64,000 nucleotides of DNA from Bacteroidia bacterium. GTDB taxonomy: Bacteria > Bacteroidota > Bacteroidia > AKYH767-A > OLB10. Below are positions 8,918 to 17,424 of the stretch, piece by piece (position 1 is the first letter of the stretch; each line of letters begins with the position of its first letter). Below the pieces are notes generated by a model. The model was not told the DNA's origin and made no database searches. It saw nothing but the letters and a program-made list of their open reading frames with translations. The translations under genes were made by a program, and so were the position numbers. The DNA lies in the NCBI GenBank assembly GCA_016788165.1, contig JAEUTH010000017.1:124001-188000 (forward strand). Direction: 5' to 3'.

Positions 8918-8925
8918 CAAAAGTA
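8918..8925 (-). promoter_or_regulatory. Candidate -7 box (TACTTTTG) of the transketolase operon
   Basis: Read on the minus strand the sequence is TACTTTTG, an exact TAnnTTTG match. The nearest TTTG upstream is 25 bases away (8951-8954), longer than the usual spacing of about 19. The predicted transcript would start near 8912 and have a leader of about 65 bases containing the inverted repeat. Confidence 0.4.
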
Positions 8926-8990
8926 TTTTTTAATTAGGGCCTGTTTAGCTCAAATTATTAACATTGCGTTGATAAGTGTTTTTAGAAAAG

Positions 8991-10865
8991 TTATTCTAAA
9001 GTTTTGTTATCTAACTTTTCATACATGCTGTTATTACTTTTATAATCAGGTACTATTTGTTTCATTAAAAAAACCAATGGTTCATTTACTCCTTCATTAA
9101 GTTTTATTTCTAATAGCGCTAATTGATGTTGTATATTATCAAATTGCGGGGGCGTTACTTTAGCAATCATAATTTTTTTATGCTGTGTGGCATTGGTGTT
9201 TTCATGGTCGTTAAGTAATTCTTCATACAGTTTTTCGCCCGGTCTTAAACCGGTGTAAACAATTTCAATATCCTTTCCTAAAGTAAGTCCTGATAGTTTA
9301 ATCATCTTTTGTGCTAAGTCGGCTATTTTTACGGGGATGCCCATGTCAAACACTAAAATTTCGCCCGTATTGCCCATGCTTGCTGCTTGCAAAACCAACT
9401 GACAGGCTTCGGGTATCGTCATAAAATAGCGTGTAATTTCGGGGTGGGTAACCGTTATGCTTTTACCGGCTTCTATTTGAGATTTAAAAATAGGTATAAC
9501 CGAGCCATTACTGCCCAATACATTGCCAAAACGTGTGGTAATAAATTTGGTTTTGCTTACAGTAGCTAACGATTGCACATACATTTCGGCAATGCGTTTA
9601 CTGGCGCCCATAATATTGGTTGGGTTTACAGCTTTGTCGGTACTGATGAGTACAAAAGTTTGCACATTATATTGATGGGCTAAATGTGCTACTATTTTTG
9701 TGCCTACTACATTGGTTCTGATGGCTTCGCTTGCATTGCTTTCCATTAAAGGTACGTGCTTGTAAGCAGCGGCATGAAAAACGATGTGTGGTTTAAATGT
9801 TTGAAAAACTTTTTCGACCCTGTTTTGATTTCTGATATTGCCAACAATGGTTTCGCAGATGGTTGCCCATGGTTGTAATTCTAATTCAATTGCATGCAGG
9901 GGCGACTCGGCACAATCAAACAATAGAATTTTGGCAGGATTAAACTTGAGTATTTGACGTACCAACTCGCTGCCAATACTACCGGCTGCACCGGTTACCA
10001 ATACCACTTTGTTCGATAATGTTTGCTGTAAATCGTGTAAGCTTAACTGAATAGGCTCGCGTTCCAACAAGTCTTCAACCTTTACATTCTTAATTTGGTT
10101 AAAGCTTAACTCCCCCTTAATCCAATTACCTACCGGAGGTACATTTAAAACGCTTGTATTATGTACCAAACAAGCTTCAATAATTTCGGCCTTGCGTTTG
10201 GCGCTTACATTTTGTATAGAAATAATTACATGGGCTACGTGGTTTTGTTTTAATAAGTCTTTTAAGCCATCGGTATCAATTATTTCAATGCCTTCTAATT
10301 TACGGTTTACTTTGTTTTTATCATCATCAACAAAAGCTAAAACTTTATACTTGCTACCGGCATCGCGGTCTAAGGTTCGTTTGGTAATAACACCACTTTG
10401 ACCCGCACCGTAAATTATAACATTGCTTTTTTGGCTCGATGGATTTGTAATTTCATTATAAGTAACTTTTACCGCCAAACGGCCGGCAACCATTACAAAC
10501 ACAGCAATAAAATAATCAATAATTAAAATTGAAAAAGGCACAACATACTTTTGTGTAAAAAAGTAACTCACTAAATTTATAAATGATAAAAATAAAGAGC
10601 CTGATGCCAGTGTGAGTAATATACGAAGCGAGTCGCGTGTGCTGGTGTATCTGATAATTCCAGCGTAAGTTTTGAAAATTAAAAAACATAAAATGCGAAC
10701 CGAAATAACAGCCGGAAACGTATAATGCCAGGTAGCTATTTCCTGCTCAGGTATTTTAAAATTGAACCTGAGTAAATACGCAGCCATTAGCGAACACAGA
10801 CAAATTGTAATGTCAATGATTAATACAATCCAACGGGGTGTGTTTTTAGCTAAAAGAAATTGCAC
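8991..10865 (-). CDS. Membrane-anchored nucleotide-sugar 4,6-dehydratase/epimerase (CapD/PglF/WbpM family)
   Basis: About 624 residues from a GTG at 10865. The frame stays open to an ATG at 10955, but those 30 residues do not resemble the family, whose members usually begin about ten residues before TPRW. Order: four membrane spans (first ~130 residues), a Rossmann-like domain (VIIYGAGQSGV), then a catalytic SDR domain (VVLVTGAAGSIGSELV) with STDKAVNPTNIMGASKR, where Met replaces the usual Tyr as in PglF-type UDP-GlcNAc 4,6-dehydratases. It should make a 4-keto-6-deoxy sugar for surface polysaccharide or glycan synthesis at the inner membrane. It is divergent from the epimerase gene at 11083. 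Confidence 0.88.
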   Translation of the reverse strand: MQFLLAKNTPRWIVLIIDITICLCSLMAAYLLRFNFKIPEQEIATWHYTFPAVISVRILCFLIFKTYAGIIRYTSTRDSLRILLTLASGSLFLSFINLVSYFFTQKYVVPFSILIIDYFIAVFVMVAGRLAVKVTYNEITNPSSQKSNVIIYGAGQSGVITKRTLDRDAGSKYKVLAFVDDDKNKVNRKLEGIEIIDTDGLKDLLKQNHVAHVIISIQNVSAKRKAEIIEACLVHNTSVLNVPPVGNWIKGELSFNQIKNVKVEDLLEREPIQLSLHDLQQTLSNKVVLVTGAAGSIGSELVRQILKFNPAKILLFDCAESPLHAIELELQPWATICETIVGNIRNQNRVEKVFQTFKPHIVFHAAAYKHVPLMESNASEAIRTNVVGTKIVAHLAHQYNVQTFVLISTDKAVNPTNIMGASKRIAEMYVQSLATVSKTKFITTRFGNVLGSNGSVIPIFKSQIEAGKSITVTHPEITRYFMTIPEACQLVLQAASMGNTGEILVFDMGIPVKIADLAQKMIKLSGLTLGKDIEIVYTGLRPGEKLYEELLNDHENTNATQHKKIMIAKVTPPQFDNIQHQLALLEIKLNEGVNEPLVFLMKQIVPDYKSNNSMYEKLDNKTLE

Positions 10866-11082
10866 AAGCAGTTTATTTTGAATGAGGCAAAGTAAAGAAC
10901 CAATTTTAAAGCAATGCAACAATGCTGCATAATTGTTTGGCTTTGAAAGTAACACTCACCAATAAAAAAGCGACTTTGGCAAAAATTATTGGTGTTGAGC
11001 TTTAATTCAATCTTGTAAAAGTTGCGGATATAAGTATTTTGCAAGCCCCCATATTTTTTTTTGACTATTTCTATAAGATTTT

Positions 11083-12075
11083 ATGAAAGTATTAGTAACC
11101 GGTGGTGCAGGTTTTATTGGTTCGCATGTTGCAAAACATTTGGTAAAGCAATATGATGAGGTTGTTGTATTGGACGATTTAAGCGGAGGCTTTGAAACTA
11201 ATGTGCCAGCAGGTGCTAAATTTATTGCCGGCAGTATTAATGATGCGGAATTAATCAGCACACTTTTCGATACCTATAAGTTTGATTATGTTTTTCATTT
11301 GGCTGCTTATGCTGCCGAAGGCTTAAGTCATTTCATCAAACGCTTTAATTATCAGAACAATTTAATAGGCAGTGTAAATTTGATTAACGAATCGGTTAAA
11401 CACCACGTTAAATGTTTTGTGTTTACATCATCTATTGCTGTGTATGGCGAAGGGCAATTACCCATGCGCGAAAATATGACGCCCATTCCCGAAGACCCTT
11501 ATGGAAATGCCAAACTTGCTGTTGAAAATGAATTGCGTATTACGCATGACATGTTTAATTTAAACTACGTTATTTTTAGGCCGCACAATGTGTATGGCGA
11601 AAATCAAAACTTAGGCGATCGCTATCGCAATGTTATTGGCATTTTTATGAATCAATTAATGCAAAACCTGCCACTTACTGTTTATGGCGATGGTGAGCAA
11701 ACCCGTGCTTTTAGTTACATTGACGATGTTGCGCCACATATTGCTAACTGTGTAAAAATACCTGCCGCTCAAAATCAGATTTTTAATATTGGTGCTGATA
11801 AGCATTGTACCGTAAATGAATTGGCACATTATGTAATGGATGCCATGCAGCAGAAAGGGACCATCAATTATTTACCTCACAGAAATGAGGTAATGCATGT
11901 TTTTTCTGACCATACCAAAGCACGCAAGGTTTTTGAATTAACCGACCCAATTACATTAGAAGCCGGTTTAGCAAGTATGGCTGCATGGGCAAAAAAAAAT
12001 GGTTCGCATAAAAGCAAACCATTTAAACATATCGAAATATATAAGAAACTGCCACCGCATTGGTTAGAGCAATAG
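11083..12075 (+). CDS. NAD-dependent nucleotide-sugar epimerase (GalE-like extended SDR)
   Basis: 330 residues. The NAD-binding motif GGAGFIGSHV is at residues 7-16. The SDR active site is visible as FTSSIAVYGEG followed by the catalytic EDPYGNAK (YxxxK). FRPHNVYGENQ and RAFSYIDDVA are typical of UDP-glucose/UDP-GlcNAc 4-epimerases and related enzymes; the exact substrate cannot be set. It is cytoplasmic and probably supplies precursors for surface glycans. It shares a 217-base divergent region (counted from the GTG at 10865) with the dehydratase on the other strand, which supports a joint role in nucleotide-sugar metabolism. Confidence 0.88.
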   Translation: MKVLVTGGAGFIGSHVAKHLVKQYDEVVVLDDLSGGFETNVPAGAKFIAGSINDAELISTLFDTYKFDYVFHLAAYAAEGLSHFIKRFNYQNNLIGSVNLINESVKHHVKCFVFTSSIAVYGEGQLPMRENMTPIPEDPYGNAKLAVENELRITHDMFNLNYVIFRPHNVYGENQNLGDRYRNVIGIFMNQLMQNLPLTVYGDGEQTRAFSYIDDVAPHIANCVKIPAAQNQIFNIGADKHCTVNELAHYVMDAMQQKGTINYLPHRNEVMHVFSDHTKARKVFELTDPITLEAGLASMAAWAKKNGSHKSKPFKHIEIYKKLPPHWLEQ

Positions 12076-12084
12076 TATTTGTAC

Positions 12085-12843
12085 TTATTTTACTTTGGCC
12101 AACAACTCCATTGTTTTTTTCTTAGTGCCCTCGTCATCAACATTATTTATCGGGCATTTTAGTGCACGCTCACACCACGACTTAACCTGAGCCATATCAT
12201 TTTGCGCATCGCGTTCATAATAAGTCATTGCCAATTCGTATTGATGTAAAATGTATTTGGGTTCAAGTGTAATGGCTTTACTAAAACTTTTAATAGCATC
12301 TTCATACGTACCGCCCGGAGGCACACCGCCAAAAAATGAATTTATCATAAAACGCTCTACACTGCTAAAACCTGCAATGGTGCGGTGCCAGCGTCCCATA
12401 ATGTGATAGGCACCGGCATAATTTGCATCAATACTTAAAGTCTTATCACATTCGGTTTTTATAGTTTTTGCATTGGCAATTTTTTGTTTGCTGCTTGCAA
12501 ATTCATTAATGCGGCCTAAGGCAAATGCATAAGCATAATGTGCATCGGCATTGTTGCTATTTGCTTTAATGGCTTTTAATGCCAGGTACGCACCTTTATG
12601 GTAGTAGGTTTGTTTTTGCGCATCCGATACTTGTCGTAAACCCATTTTACAATACAAAATACTGGTATTTGCCAGGTAAACCACATTGCCCGAATCGCTT
12701 TTTAGTAATTGCTGAAATATGGCTAAAGACTCGGGATATTTACTTTCGGCTTTTAATTGTAAAGCTGTGCTCAATTCATTGTTTTGTGCCCAAACGTTTA
12801 CAATAAGTACAAAGCATATTATGGAGCTGAATATTTTTTTCAT
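12085..12843 (-). CDS. Secreted TPR-repeat protein
   Basis: 252 residues with a signal peptide (MKKIFSSIICFVLIVNVWAQ). The rest is helical with recognisable TPR-like units (LQLKAESKYPESLAIFQQLL near 30-50, ADAHYAYAFALGRI, GAYHIMGRWH, YILHQYELAMTYYER). The pattern FSSVERFMINSFFGGVPPGG is often seen in Bacteroidota periplasmic TPR proteins resembling the regulator-of-microtubule-dynamics (RMD) type. It is likely periplasmic, with a scaffold role; partner unknown. It ends 9 bases from the stop of the convergent epimerase gene. Confidence 0.75.
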   Translation of the reverse strand: MKKIFSSIICFVLIVNVWAQNNELSTALQLKAESKYPESLAIFQQLLKSDSGNVVYLANTSILYCKMGLRQVSDAQKQTYYHKGAYLALKAIKANSNNADAHYAYAFALGRINEFASSKQKIANAKTIKTECDKTLSIDANYAGAYHIMGRWHRTIAGFSSVERFMINSFFGGVPPGGTYEDAIKSFSKAITLEPKYILHQYELAMTYYERDAQNDMAQVKSWCERALKCPINNVDDEGTKKKTMELLAKVK

Positions 12844-12977
12844 TATGGTTTAATGTTTTTTGTGAAGTACAACGATACTGATTTTTTATATCAAAGTTTA
12901 CTTACATTTTTAAACCATTGATAACAAAGCCAATTGTAATTTATAGTTTGGCGCACTCAAATTAAATCGTTTCAACA

Positions 12978-13874
12978 ATGGTAAAAGTGCTGCCTACAAC
13001 TCAGAATTTTTTGGGCATTGCCGAAAAAAAATTATCGGCTTACGAAAGTTCAAAATTTGTTATCCAACAAGTGCCTTATGAATATACATCCTCTTATTTA
13101 GCCGGATCGGCAAAAGGACCGGCTGCTATAGTGGCAGCTTCGCAATTTGTTGAATTGTATGACGAAGAGCTTGATATGGAAACTTACAAGCAATGTGGTA
13201 TTGCAACATTGCCATCAATGAAATTTGGCAAATCAGACATTAATGAAAAAGCGGTTTCGTTAATTGAAAATGCTACAGCAAAATTAATTGCCGATAATAA
13301 GACAGTTGTATCATTAGGTGCAGAGCATACCGTTACTTTGGGATTTGTAAGAGCGCATGCAGCTAAATATAAAAATTTATCGGTACTGCAATTGGATGCA
13401 CACAGCGATTTACGCGAAAGCTACCATAACAATAAATACAGCCATGCAAGTGTATTAAAACGTATTTATGATGATGGTCATAATATAGTGCAAGTAGGCA
13501 TAAGAGCGCAGTGTATTGAAGAAGCACAATTAATTAAAACGGCAAAGCGTATTACTACCTTTTATGCCCATGATGTTAGAAAAAATACCAAGTGGATGGA
13601 TAAAGCCATTGATGCATTAGGCAGCAATGTGTATCTGACAATTGATGCCGATGGTTTTGATCCTTCCACAATGCCTGCTGTTGGCACTGCAGAACCACGC
13701 GGTTTGTTTTGGGACGAAACATTAACTTTTTTACAAAAAGTGATTAAAAAGAAAAATGTGGTGGGTTTTGATATTGTTGAATGCGCTCCTACAAAAGGAA
13801 ACATATTGTCTGAATATACTTTAGCTAAATTAGCATACAGGCTAATGGGATATATGGTGCTAAAAAATAATTAA
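12978..13874 (+). CDS. speB: Agmatinase (arginase/ureohydrolase family)
   Basis: 298 residues. Hydrolyses agmatine to putrescine and urea using two Mn ions. The metal ligands can be read: H117 (in GAEH, where most relatives have GGDH), D140/H142/D144 (DAHSD), and D223/D225 (IDADGFDPS). SHASV and VGTAEPRGL follow the family pattern. An arginase cannot be fully excluded, but the size and the VPYEYTSSYLAGSAKGP start fit agmatinase. No arginine decarboxylase is in the window. The ATG at 12978 is about 130 bases from the divergent TPR gene. The GGDH-to-GAEH change affects a residue beside the metal His and may be lineage specific. Confidence 0.88.
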   Translation: MVKVLPTTQNFLGIAEKKLSAYESSKFVIQQVPYEYTSSYLAGSAKGPAAIVAASQFVELYDEELDMETYKQCGIATLPSMKFGKSDINEKAVSLIENATAKLIADNKTVVSLGAEHTVTLGFVRAHAAKYKNLSVLQLDAHSDLRESYHNNKYSHASVLKRIYDDGHNIVQVGIRAQCIEEAQLIKTAKRITTFYAHDVRKNTKWMDKAIDALGSNVYLTIDADGFDPSTMPAVGTAEPRGLFWDETLTFLQKVIKKKNVVGFDIVECAPTKGNILSEYTLAKLAYRLMGYMVLKNN

Positions 13875-13928
13875 ATCGCAAGCACATACTTTTTTGTTTG
13901 AGCATTGGTTTTTAATTTTGTGTTTGTA

Positions 13929-14570
13929 ATGGAAAAAAAGCAACCATTTGAAGTAAACAATAAAGGCTCTAAAACCATGTTTAAAAACGTGGTTTTAGAA
14001 AAACTTACCCGTACCCATTTTCTGGTACCTATAGTATTATACTCAGTTGTTTCGCTCTATTGTATGTGGGTTGCTAACAACGGTAGCATTGATTTGGTTT
14101 GGTGGATGCAATTGTTGTTATATGTAGCTGGCATTTTAATTTTTACGCTGGTTGAATACGCCATACATCGTTTTGTGTTTCATTTTAATGCCGAAACCGA
14201 ACAACAACAAAAAATTCAATACAATATTCATGGCGTGCATCATGAGTATCCACGTGATAAAGACCGATTGGTGATGCCTCCGGTAATTTCTGTTTTTTTA
14301 GCATTGTTTTTTTACTTTTTATTTTTCTTCTTATCCGGTAAATTTCATTTACCATTATTTGCCGGCTTTATTGAAGGCTATTGCGTTTACCTGTTTATAC
14401 ATTATGCAATACACCGGTTTCGAACCCCAAAGAATTTTTTAAAAATTTTATGGAAACACCATAGTTTGCACCATTATGGTAAATGCGATACTGCATTCGC
14501 TGTTTCGTTCCCGTTTTGGGATTATGTGTTTAATACGATGCCTGTATCACAAAAAACAAAAGAGTCATAA
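13929..14570 (+). CDS. Fatty acid 2-hydroxylase-like membrane di-iron enzyme
   Basis: 213 residues from the ATG at 13929; an upstream ATG at 13905 adds eight poor residues. Four hydrophobic spans. The histidine clusters of the fatty acid hydroxylase/sterol desaturase superfamily are complete: HRFVFH, HGVHH (H101-H105) within HGVHHEYPRDKDRLVMPP, HYAIHRF, and WKHHSLHHY. The long HGxHHxxPxDxxRLVxPP signature is that of FA2H/Scs7, which hydroxylates the alpha carbon of sphingolipid acyl chains. The cytochrome b5 domain of the eukaryotic enzyme is absent. A role in 2-hydroxy sphingolipid or sulfonolipid formation in the inner membrane is inferred; carotenoid hydroxylation is the alternative. It ends at a strong hairpin terminator. 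Confidence 0.85.
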   Translation: MEKKQPFEVNNKGSKTMFKNVVLEKLTRTHFLVPIVLYSVVSLYCMWVANNGSIDLVWWMQLLLYVAGILIFTLVEYAIHRFVFHFNAETEQQQKIQYNIHGVHHEYPRDKDRLVMPPVISVFLALFFYFLFFFLSGKFHLPLFAGFIEGYCVYLFIHYAIHRFRTPKNFLKILWKHHSLHHYGKCDTAFAVSFPFWDYVFNTMPVSQKTKES

Positions 14571-14600
14571 AAAACCGGCAATTTTTATTGCCGGTTTTTT
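14571..14600. terminator. Bidirectional intrinsic terminator
   Basis: A 12-bp stem (AAAACCGGCAAT with ATTGCCGGTTTT) around a four-base TTTT loop, with a T-run on the plus side and an A-run on the other. It lies just after the hydroxylase stop and just before the stop of the convergent gene at 14608, so it can serve both. Confidence 0.9.
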
Positions 14601-14607
14601 TATCAGT

Positions 14608-15003
14608 TTAGTTACGCTTTTTAAACAGATAACGCGTAATAAAAATGCCTGTACCACCTTTATCACCCGAACTTTGCACGCCCGATGTAACCTGACATAA
14701 CTCCCAGCCATCGGCTGTATATTCGTTTATCTTATCAACAATCAACTTATCGTTATTGGTTACATTACCAAAGTTAATACCGGTAAAACTGTAAAAGTTC
14801 ATCAGATCTTTTTCAACCGATGTGCCACTTGCATCAGTAGCTAAAATGCGCGAACGACCTAAGCCACCCGGCACCACCGATTCGATAGTAGAAAACTGCC
14901 TGTAGGTGTAAGTGCTTTCAGGTGCCGGTTTAAAACTGTAGCCAACCATTACAAAAAATGCAATGCTGAATGTGATAGCCAATACTCTAATTGTGTTTGT
15001 CAT
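14608..15003 (-). CDS. Small exported protein of unknown function (DUF4177-like tail)
   Basis: 131 residues with an N-terminal hydrophobic signal or anchor (about 5-24). The C-terminal half contains IVDKINEYTADGWELCQV, the helix-plus-GWEL pattern of small DUF4177-type proteins, and ends in the basic tail FKKRN. No catalytic motif is seen. It is convergent with the hydroxylase gene and divergent from the gene at 15072. Its function is not known. Confidence 0.6.
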   Translation of the reverse strand: MTNTIRVLAITFSIAFFVMVGYSFKPAPESTYTYRQFSTIESVVPGGLGRSRILATDASGTSVEKDLMNFYSFTGINFGNVTNNDKLIVDKINEYTADGWELCQVTSGVQSSGDKGGTGIFITRYLFKKRN

Positions 15004-15038
15004 TTGTTTTAAAGTTAATAGGGTTTAATTTGCTTCTT

Positions 15039-15046
15039 TATATTTG
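15039..15046 (+). promoter_or_regulatory. Candidate -7 box (TATATTTG)
   Basis: Exact TAnnTTTG match 25 bases before the ATG at 15072. It would drive the 15072-tpiA-barrel run. A clear -33 element is not evident. Confidence 0.4.
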
Positions 15047-15071
15047 CCCAAACAAAACAATTTAAACTAAC

Positions 15072-15518
15072 ATGAAGAAAATATTTTTGCTTTTATACGG
15101 ATGTATAATCACTACTTTATGTTATAGTCAAAACAAGGCTGCCATATTGCTAACCGATTTAAAAGTTCAGGTTGGGCAACAGTCGCTTATCGGGCCCGAT
15201 GTGCAAACCAATATGACTATGGGCAAATCAACGGATAGTTATATTTTGTTTCGAAACGATTCAATTTTAATAACGGCAGTTTATAAACTCACAGCTTTTA
15301 GTAGTCGCAGAAGCGAATTAAAAGACGGCACACTAAAATTAAAAATTGAATATGAATGTAAATACCTTTCAACTTCAACCAAAACTAAAGTTGAACGCAT
15401 GTATTATTTAGACGATAAACTGATGCTAAATGAAAAGCAATTACTCAATGTAAAACTGAGCAAGTTTAACAGCAAACAACTTTATATTTCTTATACCGGT
15501 AAAATAACTCCACAATAA
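15072..15518 (+). CDS. Small secreted protein of unknown function
   Basis: 148 residues with a signal peptide (MKKIFLLLYGCIITTLCYSQ). The mature part is beta-rich and polar, with ILLTDLKVQVGQQS and a basic C-terminal half. No known motif is recognised. The stop is five bases before the tpiA start, so it is probably co-transcribed with tpiA and the following barrel gene. Confidence 0.6.
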   Translation: MKKIFLLLYGCIITTLCYSQNKAAILLTDLKVQVGQQSLIGPDVQTNMTMGKSTDSYILFRNDSILITAVYKLTAFSSRRSELKDGTLKLKIEYECKYLSTSTKTKVERMYYLDDKLMLNEKQLLNVKLSKFNSKQLYISYTGKITPQ

Positions 15519-15523
15519 AAATT

Positions 15524-16288
15524 ATGGCGCATAAAATAGCAGCAGCAAACTGGAAAATGAATGGCGATTTAAATTTTGTGAAACAGCTTACACAAGAATT
15601 ATTGGCTAATCAAACAATTATAAATAGCAACCAAAGTTTATTACTGGCAAGCCCATTTCTTTATTTGCATGAGTTGGTTGAAGCAACTAAAAATTATAAG
15701 CAAATAAATATTGCTGCTCAAAACTGTGCGCAATATACTTCAGGAGCTTATACAGGCGAAGTAAGTGCCGATATGCTTGCTTCAATTGGCGTTACGCATG
15801 TAATTATTGGACATAGCGAGCGCAGAGCCCTATTTGGTGAAACCGATGCGCAGTTGGCCATAAAAGTTTTGCTGGCAATACAGAATAAACTGAAGCCTGT
15901 TTTTTGTATTGGCGAAACCTTGGCTCAAAGAGAAGCCAACAAACATTTTAATATAATAGAAGACCAGCTTTGGCATGGCTTGTTTCAATTAAGTGAAGCT
16001 GATTTTAGTCAATGTATTGTTGCCTATGAACCCGTGTGGGCAATTGGTACCGGTGTTACTGCCACACCGGAGCAAGCACAAGAAATGCATGCATACATAA
16101 GAGGTTTAATTGCCGAAAAATATAACGATGATGTTGCACAGGCAACTTCAATTTTATATGGTGGATCTTGTAATGAAAAAAATGCAGCTACATTGTTTTC
16201 ATTGCCCGATGTTGATGGTGGTTTGGTTGGAGGGGCATCATTAAAGGCAGAAAGTTTTGCCCAGATTGTAGCCGCATTAAATAAATGA
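15524..16288 (+). CDS. tpiA: Triosephosphate isomerase
   Basis: 254 residues, normal length. Interconverts dihydroxyacetone phosphate and glyceraldehyde-3-phosphate in glycolysis. Catalytic residues are in place: K11 (AANWKMN), H97 (IIGHSERR), E169 (AYEPVWAIGTG). The phosphate-binding ends YGGSCN and GGLVGGASL are intact. Its last four bases (ATGA) overlap the start of the next gene, so the two are translationally coupled, although that product is an outer-membrane protein with no evident link to glycolysis. Confidence 0.97.
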   Translation: MAHKIAAANWKMNGDLNFVKQLTQELLANQTIINSNQSLLLASPFLYLHELVEATKNYKQINIAAQNCAQYTSGAYTGEVSADMLASIGVTHVIIGHSERRALFGETDAQLAIKVLLAIQNKLKPVFCIGETLAQREANKHFNIIEDQLWHGLFQLSEADFSQCIVAYEPVWAIGTGVTATPEQAQEMHAYIRGLIAEKYNDDVAQATSILYGGSCNEKNAATLFSLPDVDGGLVGGASLKAESFAQIVAALNK

Positions 16289-17424
16289 AGTGGACTATTT
16301 GGATTTTTGCATTAATGCTTACGTTAAACATAAATGCGCAATCTAATATTACCATACAAACGGCACTAGGTGCTATCTCGGCTATATACCCTAATTTTCC
16401 GAAATCTGATAAAAGTACTTTTTCTGTTGCAGTGCAATTGAATAAGCAATGGCGTGGAAACAAATCGTGGCATAGCTACTACCGTTATCCTACATTAGGT
16501 TTGGGTATTTATTATTTAGAATCGGGTAGCGGGGCTTTAGGCCAATCGGTTGCACTGTGTCCGCAATTAGGTTTTAAGCAAAGCATTAACGGCAAACTTT
16601 CATTATTTGAAAATGGAGGTTTGGGTTTGGCAATGTTTAATAAACCTTATAATGAAATTAATAATCCACAAAACATTGCAGTAGGAAGCAAACTTACGGC
16701 ATTTGCAACTGCACAAATAGGTTTCATATATCAATACAACTCAAAACTAAACATACTTGCATTTGGCGGCTTAATGCATTACAGCAATGCACATGTGCAA
16801 TTACCCAATGTTGGTTTAAACGTTTTTAATGGAGGTATTGGTGTGAAATATTTTTTTAAAAATAATTCCAGTTTATTACCCGATACCACTAAACATTTTG
16901 ACAAAAAATGGCACTTTAATTTAAAAGTTGCATTGGGAATAAATGAGCAAGGCTCTTCCATAATTGCAGTTAATGGCCCCAAGTACCCAATTTATATTGC
17001 CTCGGTTTTTCTGGCTCGTAAATTTAGTTACATCAATAAAGTTCAGGTTGGCGTTGAGGTAATGCGCAACATGGGTTTTTATGATTTTATGGTGGCACAA
17101 AAACTTTATGCCCCTAAACAAAAACAAAAATCATACACGGCCCATGTATTTGCCGGGCATGAGTTTTTAATGGGCCATGTAAGTCTTTTAACTTTGGCAG
17201 GTATATACGTTTATAACCCATTTTATAAAGCGCAACATGATTTGTATTATAAAGATGACTTTAAAGGCGCATTAAAAAATTATGTAACTCTAAAATTAGG
17301 CTTGCAGTTTTACTTGTTTAATACGCATAACAAAACCAGCAATCAATGCTATGTGGGCAGTTATGTAAAAACCAATTTTGGTCAGGCTGATTATTGGGAA
17401 AACGCAATTGGCTTTCAGTTTTAA
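16285..17424 (+). CDS. PagL-like acyloxyacyl hydrolase/lipid A deacylase-type outer-membrane barrel
   Basis: 379 residues with a signal peptide (MKWTIWIFALMLTLNINAQ). Residues about 20-195 are a beta-barrel with the PagL-type motif HYSN followed by PNVGLN; H165 and S167 would be the catalytic His and Ser. The position of the PagL catalytic Glu appears to be Asn, though an alignment is needed. A second beta-rich half (200-379) ends in NFGQADYWENAIGFQF, a closing strand also common in Bacteroidota members. It may remove an acyl chain from lipid A in the outer membrane. The start overlaps the tpiA stop; the 3' end overlaps the convergent gene at 17421 by four bases. Confidence 0.65.
   Translation: MKWTIWIFALMLTLNINAQSNITIQTALGAISAIYPNFPKSDKSTFSVAVQLNKQWRGNKSWHSYYRYPTLGLGIYYLESGSGALGQSVALCPQLGFKQSINGKLSLFENGGLGLAMFNKPYNEINNPQNIAVGSKLTAFATAQIGFIYQYNSKLNILAFGGLMHYSNAHVQLPNVGLNVFNGGIGVKYFFKNNSSLLPDTTKHFDKKWHFNLKVALGINEQGSSIIAVNGPKYPIYIASVFLARKFSYINKVQVGVEVMRNMGFYDFMVAQKLYAPKQKQKSYTAHVFAGHEFLMGHVSLLTLAGIYVYNPFYKAQHDLYYKDDFKGALKNYVTLKLGLQFYLFNTHNKTSNQCYVGSYVKTNFGQADYWENAIGFQF

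Noticed and set aside
12845-12918. ATGGTTTAA and TTAAACCAT, a 9-bp inverted repeat in the TPR/agmatinase spacer
   Set aside because: The arms are about 56 bases apart and AT-rich; no hairpin or operator geometry and no second copy was seen.
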